DNA of 37,541 bases from Actinomycetota bacterium. Lineage in GTDB: Bacteria > Actinomycetota > Thermoleophilia > Gaiellales > Gaiellaceae. Position numbers and translations under genes: made by a program. How positions within the stretch are numbered: the first letter of the stretch is position 1; every line of letters begins with the position of its first letter. Below, piece by piece: positions 1 to 8,872 of the stretch. The stretch spans positions 1 through 37,541 of the forward strand of contig VAWI01000048.1 in the NCBI GenBank assembly GCA_005884005.1. Direction: 5' to 3'. The notes under the pieces were generated by a model, which saw only the letters and a program-made list of their open reading frames with translations, was not told where the DNA came from and did not search any database.

Positions 1-69
1 CTTCGCGGCCGCGGGTGCGGCTTGTCTCTTTGCGACGGTCGAAAATGGTCGTCGAGCCGACTAACCTGT

Positions 70-91
70 GCTGGGGCAATTCAGCCCCAGC
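70..91. promoter_or_regulatory. Perfect 8-bp inverted repeat in front of the STAND regulator gene
   Basis: The arms GCTGGGGC (70-77) and GCCCCAGC (84-91) flank the 6-nt spacer AATTCA. The repeat ends 9 nt before the ATG at 101 and covers the alternative GTG at 68. No T-tract follows, so it is not a standard terminator. It could be an operator or an mRNA hairpin that hides the ribosome binding site. The pairing is seen in the sequence; the role is inferred. Confidence 0.4.
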
Positions 92-100
92 TGGCATTCC

Positions 101-2644
101 ATGGGAGCAGGGCAGGCCAAACCGAGCGGCGAAGCCGCGGCGCGACGACACATCATCGAGCGCCCGCGGCTGACTCGGCTGCTCGACCAGACAGAGGCGC
201 GGGTGATCATGCTCGTTGCCGCCGCTGGCTACGGCAAGACGACGCTTGCCCGGCAGTGGCTCTCGGGCAGGCCGCACGCCTGGTTCAGCATGACGTCAGC
301 GTCTTCCGATGTCGCAGCACTGGTGCTGGGACTTGCTCGGGTATTAGCTGGTCCAGACAACCATAAGTTCACGCTCCTGCGGGATCGTCTTCGGGCTACC
401 CGGGAGCCGGAACAAGAAGTGGCACAGTTAATCGATCTATTCGCCACATCATTCGAAGAGGAGCTTCGAGGTGGTTGGATCGTTCTTGATGATTATCACA
501 AGCTTGCCGGCTCGACGGCCTCTGAGGAATTCGTTGAAGGAATAATCCGGCTAACTCCTGCGCTCTTTCTGCTCACCAGCCGTTGTCGCCCCGGCTGGGC
601 TGACGCGCGCCAGATCTTGTACGGCGACCTACATGAAATTGGGCAGATCACCCTGGCGATGAGCGAAGATGAAGCGGAAACGCTGCTCGAGCATGTTGGT
701 GCTAAACCAGCGCGCGGCCTAGCAGCGCTTGCTCACGGTTGGCCGGCCGTACTTGGATTGGCGGCGCATTCCGATTCTCCCAACCCTCCCCCGAGCGGCC
801 TTCCCACTGCGCTCTACGAATTCTTCGCCGAAGAGCTATACCAGACAGCGAGGCCGGCTGTTCGCAGAGCCCTTGTCAGGCTTGCGCTAGTGCCCGCCGT
901 TGATGGAGAAATAGCTGACGAGATTTTTGGAGAAGATGCGCACGAAGTAGTCGACGAAGCTGTTCGACTTGGATTTCTCGTGCACGCTCAAGACGAAATT
1001 GTTGAACTCCATCCTCTTGTTCGCGAATTCTTAAATCGTCGATCAACACCAGTGGAAGCTCCGTCGCCCTCGGAGGTCGATCGCATCGCTCGCACGCTTG
1101 CGAGTAAGCGGCGGTGGGATGATGCATTTGCAGTTGTCGAGACGGCCGGATCGACGAGGTCGCTAATCGAGCTCGTACGAGTTGCATCCCGTCCGCTGCT
1201 CGACGAAGGTCGGCTTTCAACGCTTACCCGCTGGACCACGGTTGCCCGAGAACGTCGAGCCTCGTCGCCAATACTCGACCTAGCCGAGGCCGAAATTGCT
1301 TTTCGGCGAGGTCGGGACCGTGAGTCGGAGGCGTTGGCTGCTCAGGCGGCTCGGCTTTTCAATCGAGACGACCCGCTGAGAGGGAGAAGCTATTACGTTG
1401 CGGGACAGGCCGCTCGTTTGGGCGACCGGTCAGACGATTCTTTGAAGCACTTCCGCCTTGCTGAGGAATTCGCTGGAACCCAGGAGGACCTTCGCGAAGC
1501 ACTTTGGGGTCAACTGATCGGGCACTGCGGGGAGCGAGCAGGGCCCGCGAGTCGGGCACTCCGAGCTCTCGAGAGTCTCGACCCCTCTAATGCAAACGAC
1601 CTGCTTCGATTGGCGACCGCCTACGAGGTGATGGATGTCAGATCAGGCGTCGGGCTCGCGCGCCCTCTCGAAGCGATGGCGCACGCTCATCCTCTCGCTG
1701 CGCAGGCCGACGACCCCGTAGTCCTCACGGCGTTCCTTAACGCGTATTCCAGATGCTTATCAATGGCTGCGTATTACGACGACGCTCGCGCCATCGCCGA
1801 TGAAGAAACCGCGGCAGCCATCAAGTATCGGCTCGACTTTGCGTTGCCCCCAGGCTACACAGCACGAGCCCTAGCGGCACTTGGAAAAGGCCGGTTCGCT
1901 CACGCAAGTAGGCTGCTCTCTAGGAGCGGGGCGCTCGCGAGGGAGCAAGACGACGCACATAATCAGTTCGAGGTCGCCGCCGTACAGATGCGCGTGCTGA
2001 TCGCGCAACGTAAGTTTGACGAAGCGCTCCGAATAGAATCGCCAACTCGCGCCGAGGAGGTTTCTTCGAGCATGCGCGGCGAGTGGCTTGCTTGTCGCGC
2101 ACTCGCCCTGGCTGGATGCGATCACGACGAGGCGACGGTCTTCGCTGCTGAAGCTGAAAAGGTGGCAACCTCACTTGAGTCTTCGGTGCTAGCGAGCGCT
2201 GCGCGAGTCATTCTTGCTGCGAAGCGAAGGAGAGACGCCGCGACCGACGTGACGACTTGGTCGGCTCACATTATCGAATTGAAGTGCCTCGACGTCTTTG
2301 TTCTTGCGGTGCGTGCCTACCCACCGATTTTTGAGCTGTCTCTTTCAGAGGACATAGACAGCCGACCTGCGATTGATGCTCTTCGCCGCGCTTCCGCGGC
2401 GTCGCTCATTCCGCTAAAACAGTTCGATCCAGAGGCGGGCGCGGACGTTCTGCAAACACTTTCGAAACGCGAACGCGAGGTGTTCGAGCTTCTAGGCCAT
2501 GGAATGACAAATCGTGAAATCGCGAACGCGCTGTATATCAGCGAAGTGACGGTCAAAGTGCATGTGCGTCACATACTGAAAAAGCTAGGCGTTCGATCTC
2601 GAACGGAGGCCGCGCTGCTTGGTGCTACAGCCCAGCCACTCTAA
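101..2644 (+). CDS. MalT-like STAND ATPase transcriptional regulator with C-terminal LuxR HTH
   Basis: Large ATP-dependent transcription activator of about 847 residues. The N-terminal NTPase has a Walker A loop (AAAGYGKTTLA, about residues 40-50) and a Walker B-like strand (WIVLDDYHKL). A long alpha-helical, TPR/MalT-like middle region follows, and the last 60 residues are a LuxR/GerE HTH (LSKREREVFELL, NREIANALYISEVTVKVHVRHILKKLGV). The domain order and length match MalT/LAL regulators, where an inducer binds the middle region and ATP drives oligomerisation on DNA. I chose ATG 101 because the in-frame GTG at 68 lies in an inverted repeat and adds only 11 residues. The 3' end overlaps the convergent HD-GYP gene by 20 bp. 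Base composition is clearly less GC-rich than in the Opp genes. The inducer cannot be told from sequence. Confidence 0.93.
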   Translation: MGAGQAKPSGEAAARRHIIERPRLTRLLDQTEARVIMLVAAAGYGKTTLARQWLSGRPHAWFSMTSASSDVAALVLGLARVLAGPDNHKFTLLRDRLRATREPEQEVAQLIDLFATSFEEELRGGWIVLDDYHKLAGSTASEEFVEGIIRLTPALFLLTSRCRPGWADARQILYGDLHEIGQITLAMSEDEAETLLEHVGAKPARGLAALAHGWPAVLGLAAHSDSPNPPPSGLPTALYEFFAEELYQTARPAVRRALVRLALVPAVDGEIADEIFGEDAHEVVDEAVRLGFLVHAQDEIVELHPLVREFLNRRSTPVEAPSPSEVDRIARTLASKRRWDDAFAVVETAGSTRSLIELVRVASRPLLDEGRLSTLTRWTTVARERRASSPILDLAEAEIAFRRGRDRESEALAAQAARLFNRDDPLRGRSYYVAGQAARLGDRSDDSLKHFRLAEEFAGTQEDLREALWGQLIGHCGERAGPASRALRALESLDPSNANDLLRLATAYEVMDVRSGVGLARPLEAMAHAHPLAAQADDPVVLTAFLNAYSRCLSMAAYYDDARAIADEETAAAIKYRLDFALPPGYTARALAALGKGRFAHASRLLSRSGALAREQDDAHNQFEVAAVQMRVLIAQRKFDEALRIESPTRAEEVSSSMRGEWLACRALALAGCDHDEATVFAAEAEKVATSLESSVLASAARVILAAKRRRDAATDVTTWSAHIIELKCLDVFVLAVRAYPPIFELSLSEDIDSRPAIDALRRASAASLIPLKQFDPEAGADVLQTLSKREREVFELLGHGMTNREIANALYISEVTVKVHVRHILKKLGVRSRTEAALLGATAQPL

Positions 2645-4013
2645 GCACTGCGATGCCAGCTCTGTCGAGATCGCCAGCTAGTCCCTGCCGGCGGTATTCG
2701 TCGGTCGCCGTGGCCAGGATGGCTTCGAACGCGGCAACAACTGTCGTATCGAATTGGGCTTCGACAGCCTGTGCCAGGCGGAGCCTCGCCACCTGCGTAG
2801 GCATCGCATCACGGTATGGCCGATCCGAAGTCATAGCGTCATATGCATCAGCAACAGCGAGGATCTGGGACAAGAGGGGGATCTCATCGCCTCTCAGTCG
2901 GTCGGGGTAGCCGTTACCGTCCACTCTTTCGTGGTGGTGGCGAACAATCGACGCGATCTCCGCGTAATCATCGACGTTCGCCAAAATTGTTTCGCCGATT
3001 ACAGGATGTTCCTCCATCTGTCGCCGCTCATCCAGCGTCAGTCGACCCGGTTTTTCAAGCAGGCCAGGGGGGAGCCCAACCTTACCGATGTCGTGGACAA
3101 GCCCGCATAGGTGCGCTAGTTGCTGCTCCTTGACGGAAAGACCCATTCTGGCAGCTATGTCACGCGCGTAGACCGCCACGGCAGCGGAGTGCCCAGCCGT
3201 GTATTGGTCGCGCGCATCAAGAGTTGCGACCAGAGCGGTTGCGAACGAGAGATTTGCCCGTTCGAGCTGACTATTTGCATGGAGAAGCTTTCCTGCGAGT
3301 TCTCGCTGCTCGCGATACATGAGAAAGAGCCGTTGAGCGGCGAACGCCGGAACTGCGAACAACGCAAGTGTCCATGGCGACAACTGCGTATATGCGATCG
3401 CGAGGGCGGCGACAACGGAGGCGTACAACGGAATCGACGCGGCCACGAGCGGTGCCAAAAGCCGAACTATGTCCCCCATCCGGCCGTTTCGACGAATGCG
3501 GTGCGTGAGAGAGGTAAATGCGATGTCGCAGGTCTCCGCGACGCCCGCACCAATCATCGTTGCAACAACTATTCCGGTAATCCTGTTCGAGATCGTCGAG
3601 GTCGCGAGAAGTGCTGCTGCTCCAGTGGCCGCGCCTGTGATCGCGCGGACCGAGGTGTACGTCGCCCACTTGAGATAAGGCCGACGCAAGTCCCCTAGTT
3701 GCGAACTGGCACCCACGATCATCGCGGCCAAGGGTCCGAAAAGGACCGCGGCGAGAAGCGTGGGGAGTAGACCGATTGAACTTTCGGTAGTCCGACTTAG
3801 GCGTATGCTCCCGCGCTCTGCCGCTACTGACATTGCTGCGAGCACTAGAACCGCTGACATGTTCGGAGCATGTTGAGCCGTTACCGTTACAAGGGCAGCG
3901 AGCCCCGCAGCAGCCAGACATAGGCCAGCGACGTACCCCAAAAGCGCCGCGTTGGTCTTCTCGGGAAGCCCGGGTGGCGTCAGGAGTGGTCGAGAAACGG
4001 CTGAATTATGCAT
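2625..4013 (-). CDS. Membrane-anchored HD-GYP domain protein (putative c-di-GMP phosphodiesterase)
   Basis: 462 residues from ATG 4013 (MHNSAVSRPLL); an upstream extension to 4205 has no coding character. Residues about 25-230 hold several hydrophobic segments and form a membrane sensor of unrecognised family. A short linker (REQRELAGKLLHANSQLERAN) follows, then an HD-GYP domain at about 255-440 with GHS at 274-276, HDIGK at 307-311, HHHERVDGNGYP at 359-370 and the trailing DAYDAMTSDRPYR. All metal-binding and GYP signature residues are present, so activity on c-di-GMP or a related cyclic dinucleotide is expected from the family. It is convergent with the STAND regulator, with a 20-bp 3' overlap. 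Its promoter region is shared with the possible peptide gene at 4083. The start has only a weak ribosome binding site. Confidence 0.92.
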   Translation of the reverse strand: MHNSAVSRPLLTPPGLPEKTNAALLGYVAGLCLAAAGLAALVTVTAQHAPNMSAVLVLAAMSVAAERGSIRLSRTTESSIGLLPTLLAAVLFGPLAAMIVGASSQLGDLRRPYLKWATYTSVRAITGAATGAAALLATSTISNRITGIVVATMIGAGVAETCDIAFTSLTHRIRRNGRMGDIVRLLAPLVAASIPLYASVVAALAIAYTQLSPWTLALFAVPAFAAQRLFLMYREQRELAGKLLHANSQLERANLSFATALVATLDARDQYTAGHSAAVAVYARDIAARMGLSVKEQQLAHLCGLVHDIGKVGLPPGLLEKPGRLTLDERRQMEEHPVIGETILANVDDYAEIASIVRHHHERVDGNGYPDRLRGDEIPLLSQILAVADAYDAMTSDRPYRDAMPTQVARLRLAQAVEAQFDTTVVAAFEAILATATDEYRRQGLAGDLDRAGIAVLRVAGL

Positions 4014-4028
4014 CTTGGCCTTGTCCGT

Positions 4029-4047
4029 CCCCCAAAAGGGGTATAAC
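4029..4047. promoter_or_regulatory. CCCC-AAAA-GGGG palindrome beside a TATAAC -10-like box
   Basis: CCCC (4030-4033), AAAA and GGGG (4038-4041) form an inverted repeat that runs directly into TATAAC (4042-4047). The box lies between the divergent starts of the HD-GYP gene (4013, minus) and the 20-codon ORF (4083, plus). A start about 7 nt past TATAAC would give the peptide ORF a leader of about 30 nt. No good -35 is visible. The palindrome may be an operator; this is inferred from position only. Confidence 0.35.
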
Positions 4048-4082
4048 CTGTATCTGCCGTTAGTCCCTACGAAGGAGCTTCC

Positions 4083-4145
4083 ATGAACGTCGTTCGCCGT
4101 CTGTTCGGCCGAGCAACTCTCGTCGGCTTTTCTAAGGACTGGTAA
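4083..4145 (+). CDS. Possible 20-residue cationic peptide
   Basis: An ATG at 4083 follows GAAGGAG (4071-4077) at 5-nt spacing, one of the best Shine-Dalgarno matches in the window. The ORF reads MNVVRRLFGRATLVGFSKDW and stops with TAA at 4143-4145. The first 16 residues alternate hydrophobic with Arg, so they are cationic and potentially amphipathic; the end is polar (SKDW). There is no downstream plus-strand gene for it to lead, because the next gene (4300-4629) is antisense, so an attenuator-type leader is unlikely. It is flanked by an HD-GYP gene, a stand-alone LuxR protein and a STAND activator, which would suit a signalling or regulatory peptide. I do not recognise it. It is short enough to be chance, and the evidence is limited to the SD, the start and the context. 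Confidence 0.35.
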   Translation: MNVVRRLFGRATLVGFSKDW

Positions 4146-4162
4146 AGCCCGCGTAGCTTCCG

Positions 4163-4218
4163 TTTTCCACAGTCCGTTGACATCCCCCTGTTGAGGGATA
4201 TCCACAGACTCTGTGGAA
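4163..4218. promoter_or_regulatory. Cluster of DnaA-box-like / TCCACAG sites with a 17-bp palindrome
   Basis: TTTTCCACAG (4163-4172) fits the DnaA-box pattern TTWTNCACA. ATATCCACAG follows at about 4199-4207, and CTTTCCACAG is read on the minus strand from about 4219. The last two overlap to form the perfect palindrome TCCACAGACTCTGTGGA (4201-4217). A TTGACA hexamer (4177-4182) lies between them. The sites fall in the noncoding gap between the peptide ORF and the LuxR gene. They could bind DnaA or an unrelated dimeric regulator. There is no dnaA, dnaN or AT-rich unwinding region, so I do not call an origin. Confidence 0.4.
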
Positions 4219-4274
4219 AGCGCCGCAGGAAACCACCTCGCCCCGCCTAACCAGGGGGGTTGGCCTTTGTGCGC

Positions 4275-4294
4275 GCCGGCTTTTTTACGCCGGC
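4275..4294. terminator. GCCGGC hairpin between peptide ORF and LuxR gene
   Basis: GCCGGC (4275-4280) and GCCGGC (4289-4294) pair across the T-rich loop TTTTTTAC. It lies 6 nt beyond the stop of the minus-strand LuxR gene and about 130 nt after the plus-strand peptide ORF. It could end transcription on either strand, but neither side has a classic U-tract outside the stem. Confidence 0.4.
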
Positions 4295-4299
4295 TTTAC

Positions 4300-4629
4300 C
4301 TACGCGATCAGGCCGCGGCGGAACCCGACGGCGACCGCATGGGCCCGTGAGCGGGCCTGAAGCTTTGCCAGCAGATGTCGAACGTGGGACTTCACAGTCT
4401 CCTCCGAGAGATACAGCCGGTGGCCGATCTCCCTGTTGACGAGTCCGTCGGAGATGAGCTGAAGCACTTCGAGCTCTCGCGCGGTCGGCTCCTGCTCGAG
4501 CTCCTGGAGCGGCCCGGCGAAGGGAATGACCTCTGCACCGTTGTTTCCGCGCTTCTGCGCAACCGCCTCGAAGCGGCGCGAATGATCGCGATACCGGTTC
4601 AGGATCTCGTTGCGCTCGGCAGCGTCCAC
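4300..4629 (-). CDS. Stand-alone LuxR/GerE-type HTH regulator
   Basis: 109 residues with no receiver or ATPase domain. The first 45 residues are polar and probably helical (NEILNRYRDHSRRFEAVAQKRG). The C-terminal half is a full LuxR HTH (PTARELEVLQLISDGLVNREIGHRLYL continuing into SEETVKSHVRHLLAKLQARSR). It resembles the output domain of NarL/FixJ regulators and probably binds a short inverted repeat as a dimer. What controls it cannot be seen. An AACCC/GGGTT inverted repeat lies 48-64 nt upstream of its start and could be an autoregulatory site. It lies between the HD-GYP/peptide region and the end of the Opp operon, with its own promoter gap on each side. Confidence 0.85.
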   Translation of the reverse strand: MDAAERNEILNRYRDHSRRFEAVAQKRGNNGAEVIPFAGPLQELEQEPTARELEVLQLISDGLVNREIGHRLYLSEETVKSHVRHLLAKLQARSRAHAVAVGFRRGLIA

Positions 4630-4676
4630 GATTGGGCTATCGGCCGCATGGCCAGCCCGCTTTAGCGGTTTGAGTT

Positions 4677-4693
4677 AACCCGAAAGGGGGGTT
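4677..4693. promoter_or_regulatory. Inverted repeat upstream of the LuxR HTH gene
   Basis: AACCCGAAAGGGGGGTT holds AACCC (4677-4681) and GGGTT (4689-4693); the inner CCC-GAAA-GGG has the same 4-nt spacing as the CCCC-AAAA-GGGG site at 4030-4041. It lies in the promoter region of the minus-strand LuxR gene that starts at 4629. It may be an operator; there is no direct evidence. Confidence 0.3.
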
Positions 4694-4742
4694 GGCCTGG
4701 GTTTGCAAGCGCACCCCGGCCCGAAAACGCCCCAAAAAACGC

Positions 4743-5833
<1,091 letters not shown>

Positions 5834-5837
<4 letters not shown>

Positions 5838-6847
5838 GCCGTCGCGGCCACCCGCGTCCGCTCCCATTCCTCGGCCGGGACCGGATTGAAGCAGGCGAGC
5901 TTGTGTCCCGGCTCGATCTCGACGAGCGGCGGCACCTCCTGGCGCGAGAGATCGACCTCGTAGCGGCAGCGCGGCTGAAACGGGCAGGCGCTCGGTGGCT
6001 GCAACATGTTGCGCGGTGCGCCCTCGATCGGCTGGAGCTGCGTGCGCCGGGCAGCGTCGAGGCGGGGAATGCTCTGAAGCAGGCCGAGCGTGTAGGGATG
6101 CCGCGGGGTCGCGAACAGCTGCTCTGCGGAGCCCGTCTCCATGAACATGCCTGCGTACATCACATTGACGCGCTCGCACATGCCGGCGACCACGCCGAGG
6201 TCATGCGTGATCAGGATCAGCGCCGTGTCCTCCTCGCCCACGAGCTCGCGGAGCAGCGTCAGGATCTGCGCCTGGATCGTCACGTCGAGAGCCGTCGTCG
6301 GCTCGTCGGCGATCAACAGCTTCGGCTTGCAGGCAAGCGCCATCGCGATCATCGCGCGCTGGCGCATCCCGCCCGAGAACTGGTGGGGATAATCGGAGAG
6401 CCGCGCCTTCGCGCTGGGGATTTCGACCCGCTCGAGGAGCTCCGCTGCGCGAGCCTCCGCCTCCTTGCGGCTCATGTCGAAGTGCGTCTCAAGGGGCTCG
6501 CGGAGCTGCCGGCCGACCGTCAGCACCGGATTCAGGCTTGTCATCGGGTCCTGGAAGATCATTGCGATCTGCCGACCCCGCAGCCTGCGGAGCGCCCGAT
6601 CGTTCAACTGCAGCAAGTCCTGGTCTGCGAACCGCGCCGTGCCCGAGTTGACACGACCCGCCCGCGGCAGCAAACCGAGCAGCGCAAGTGCGGTGACGCT
6701 CTTGCCGCAGCCGGATTCGCCGACGACCCCGAGCGTTTCCCCGGCGGAGATCTCGAACGAGATGCCGTTGACCGCGTGCACGGTCCCTCCTCGCGTCCAG
6801 AAGTGGACGCTCAAATCCTCAACCGCGAGCAGGGGCTCTTCAGGCAC
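5834..6847 (-). CDS. oppD: Peptide ABC transporter ATP-binding protein (OppD/DppD type)
   Basis: 337 residues if translation starts at GTG 6847, which overlaps the oppC stop by 8 nt. The longer alternative (6913) adds 22 low-complexity residues lying inside oppC and is less likely. Walker A ([12 protein letters not shown]), Q-loop ([10 protein letters not shown]), signature ([15 protein letters not shown]), Walker B ([13 protein letters not shown]) and H-loop (ITHDLGVV) are all present. The Opp-specific C-terminal Cys motif (ACPFQPRC) follows. It forms an ATPase heterodimer with OppF and drives peptide import through OppB/OppC. Confidence 0.95.
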
Positions 6848-7814
6848 CTCTCGCCGCCGTTCGACGCCGCCTGAGGAACCCGAGCATCTTCCGCTGGCGA
6901 AAGCGTCCGACACGGCCGCGCAGCTTGGGATCGAGCGCCTCCCGGAGGCCGTCGCCGATCAGGTTGAACCCGAGGACGGAGATCACGATCGCGACCCCCG
7001 GAATCAGCGCGAGGTGCGGGGCGCTCTGGAAGTACCGCTCGACGTTCGTGAGCATCGTTCCCCATTCCGGAGTGCCCGGGTCCTGCGGTCCGAGACCGAG
7101 AAAGCCCAGGCCGGCAACGTCGATGATCGCGGTCGCCATCGCGAGCGTCCCTTGGACGATCACCGGCGCAATCGCGTTGGGAAGGATGTGCGAAACGAGG
7201 ATCCTGGGCCGCCGCACCCCGACCGCGCGCGCTGCGACGATGAACTCGTTCTCCTTTTGCGCCAGCACCGAACCCCGCAACAGCCGGGCAAAGATCGGGA
7301 TGTTGACGACGCCGACCGCAACCATGATCTGCCATAGACCCTGCCCGAGCGCGGCGACGAGACCGATCGCGAGCAAGAGCCCTGGGATCGCGAGCATGAT
7401 GTCCATCAGCCGCATGATCACCGAATCCAGCAGCCCTCCGGCGTAACCCGCGATTGCACCGAGTACGAGCCCGACCGACAGCCCGACCGAGACCGCGACG
7501 ATGCCGATCACGAGCGAGTACCGCGCCCCGAAGATGATGCGCGAGAACTCGTCCCGGCCGAGCTGGTCGACGCCGAGAAGGTGCGCTCTCGACGGCCCCG
7601 GGCAGCAGCCTTTGACGATCAGGAGCAGGTTCGTCTCTTGCGGGTCGTGCGTGGCGATCAGCGGCGCGAAGATCGCGCAGGCGACGAAGATCGCCACGAG
7701 CACGAACCCCACCACAGCCCCCGGATTCCGGATCAGCCGGTACCACGCGTCGCGCCAGAGCCCGCTCGGAGCCTCGAGCTGGATCTCCTGAGCTTCGAGC
7801 TCGGCGACCGACAT
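6840..7814 (-). CDS. oppC: Peptide ABC transporter permease (OppC/DppC type)
   Basis: 324 residues. The N-terminus starts with a short cytoplasmic tail (LWRDAWYRLIRNPGAVVGF) and a first transmembrane helix, typical of OppC. A periplasmic loop with HLLGVDQLGRDEFSR follows, which is the conserved DppC 'GTDxxGRD' region. About five further helices come next. The EAA loop that docks on the ATPases is around AARAVGVRRPRILVSHILPN. The ATG at 7814 lies 19 nt after the oppB stop. Confidence 0.95.
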   Translation of the reverse strand: MSVAELEAQEIQLEAPSGLWRDAWYRLIRNPGAVVGFVLVAIFVACAIFAPLIATHDPQETNLLLIVKGCCPGPSRAHLLGVDQLGRDEFSRIIFGARYSLVIGIVAVSVGLSVGLVLGAIAGYAGGLLDSVIMRLMDIMLAIPGLLLAIGLVAALGQGLWQIMVAVGVVNIPIFARLLRGSVLAQKENEFIVAARAVGVRRPRILVSHILPNAIAPVIVQGTLAMATAIIDVAGLGFLGLGPQDPGTPEWGTMLTNVERYFQSAPHLALIPGVAIVISVLGFNLIGDGLREALDPKLRGRVGRFRQRKMLGFLRRRRTAARGA

Positions 7815-7833
7815 CAGTGCGCGTCCTTGGTCA

Positions 7834-8838
7834 TCAGCTGTAGCGGATTCGCGGGTTCAGCAGGGCATAGGAGATGTCGACCACGAGGTTGACGAGCACG
7901 AAGACGACCGCCAGGAAGAGGATCCCGGCCTGCAGCACCGGGTAGTCGCGGTTGAAGATCGCCTCCGACAACCACGTCCCGATCCCCGGCCACGCGAACA
8001 CGGTCTCGGTCAGGATCGCCCCGGAGAGCAGCAACCCGGTCTGGAGACCGACAATCGTCGAGACCGGCAGCAGCGCGTTGCGCAGCACGTGGCGCTCGTC
8101 GACGACGAAGGGCGACAAGCCCTTCGCTCGCGCCGTGCGGACGTAGTCCTCGTTCTGCACGTCGAGCACGGCCGCGCGCGTGATCCGGGCGACGATAGCC
8201 AGCGGGATCGTCCCAAGGGCGATTGCGGGCAGGATCAGGTGCTTCAGCACGTCGACGAGCGTGCTCCAGTCCCCCGTCACGATCGCATCGAGGACGTAGA
8301 AGTGCGTCGGGTGGCGCACATCTCGGGTGACGTCGATTCGGCCGACGCTCGGCAGCCACCCCAGCTTGACGGAGAAGACGTATTTCAGCATGAGGCCGAG
8401 AAAGAAGATAGGTATCGAAATCCCTATCAGCGAGGCGAGGAGCCCCACCTGATCGCCGACGCTACCGTAGTACTTCGCAGTCAAGAACCCGAGTGGGATG
8501 CCCAACACCAAAGCGAACAACATCGCGGAGAGCGCGAGCTCGACCGTGGCCGGAAAGCGCGTCCCGATCTCCTCTGTCACCTTTCGACGCGACGCGATGC
8601 TGACGCCGAAGTCGAGCGACGTGGTCGTCTTAAGGTAGTTGAAGTACTGAACGTAGACCGGCTTGTCGAGGCCGTATTCGTGCCTCACCCGCGCGATCGC
8701 AGCGGGCGTCGCACGCTCGCCGAGCAGCACGTCGGCCGGGCTCCCCGGAAGCGCACGGATCCAGGCGAAGACGAGAATCGACAGCCCGAGCAGAATCGGG
8801 ACGAGCAAGAGGAGCCGGCGGACGACGAAGCGAAGCAT
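7834..8838 (-). CDS. oppB: Peptide ABC transporter permease (OppB/DppB type)
   Basis: 334 residues, the usual DppB length. The first helix (RRLLLLVPILLGLSILVFAWI) is followed by the typical DppB extracellular region (GSPADVLLGERATPAAIARV, GLDKPVYVQYFNYL). Helices 2-6 come next, with the EAA loop RTARAKGLSPFVVDERHVLRN. It forms the translocation pore with OppC. It begins 34 nt downstream of the substrate-binding protein gene, so oppA-B-C-D-F is a single operon in standard order. Confidence 0.95.
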   Translation of the reverse strand: MLRFVVRRLLLLVPILLGLSILVFAWIRALPGSPADVLLGERATPAAIARVRHEYGLDKPVYVQYFNYLKTTTSLDFGVSIASRRKVTEEIGTRFPATVELALSAMLFALVLGIPLGFLTAKYYGSVGDQVGLLASLIGISIPIFFLGLMLKYVFSVKLGWLPSVGRIDVTRDVRHPTHFYVLDAIVTGDWSTLVDVLKHLILPAIALGTIPLAIVARITRAAVLDVQNEDYVRTARAKGLSPFVVDERHVLRNALLPVSTIVGLQTGLLLSGAILTETVFAWPGIGTWLSEAIFNRDYPVLQAGILFLAVVFVLVNLVVDISYALLNPRIRYS

Positions 8839-8872
8839 CGAGTCGTCGCCGCCGGCTCGCTCCTAAGCTGTG

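Noticed and set aside
4014-4082. c-di-GMP riboswitch upstream of the HD-GYP gene
   Set aside because: I looked for the conserved GEMM core and found neither its A-rich junction nor its tetraloop-receptor features.
4163-4218. Replication origin
   Set aside because: DnaA-box-like sites occur, but there is no AT-rich unwinding element, no dnaA/dnaN/parAB nearby, and only three imperfect boxes.
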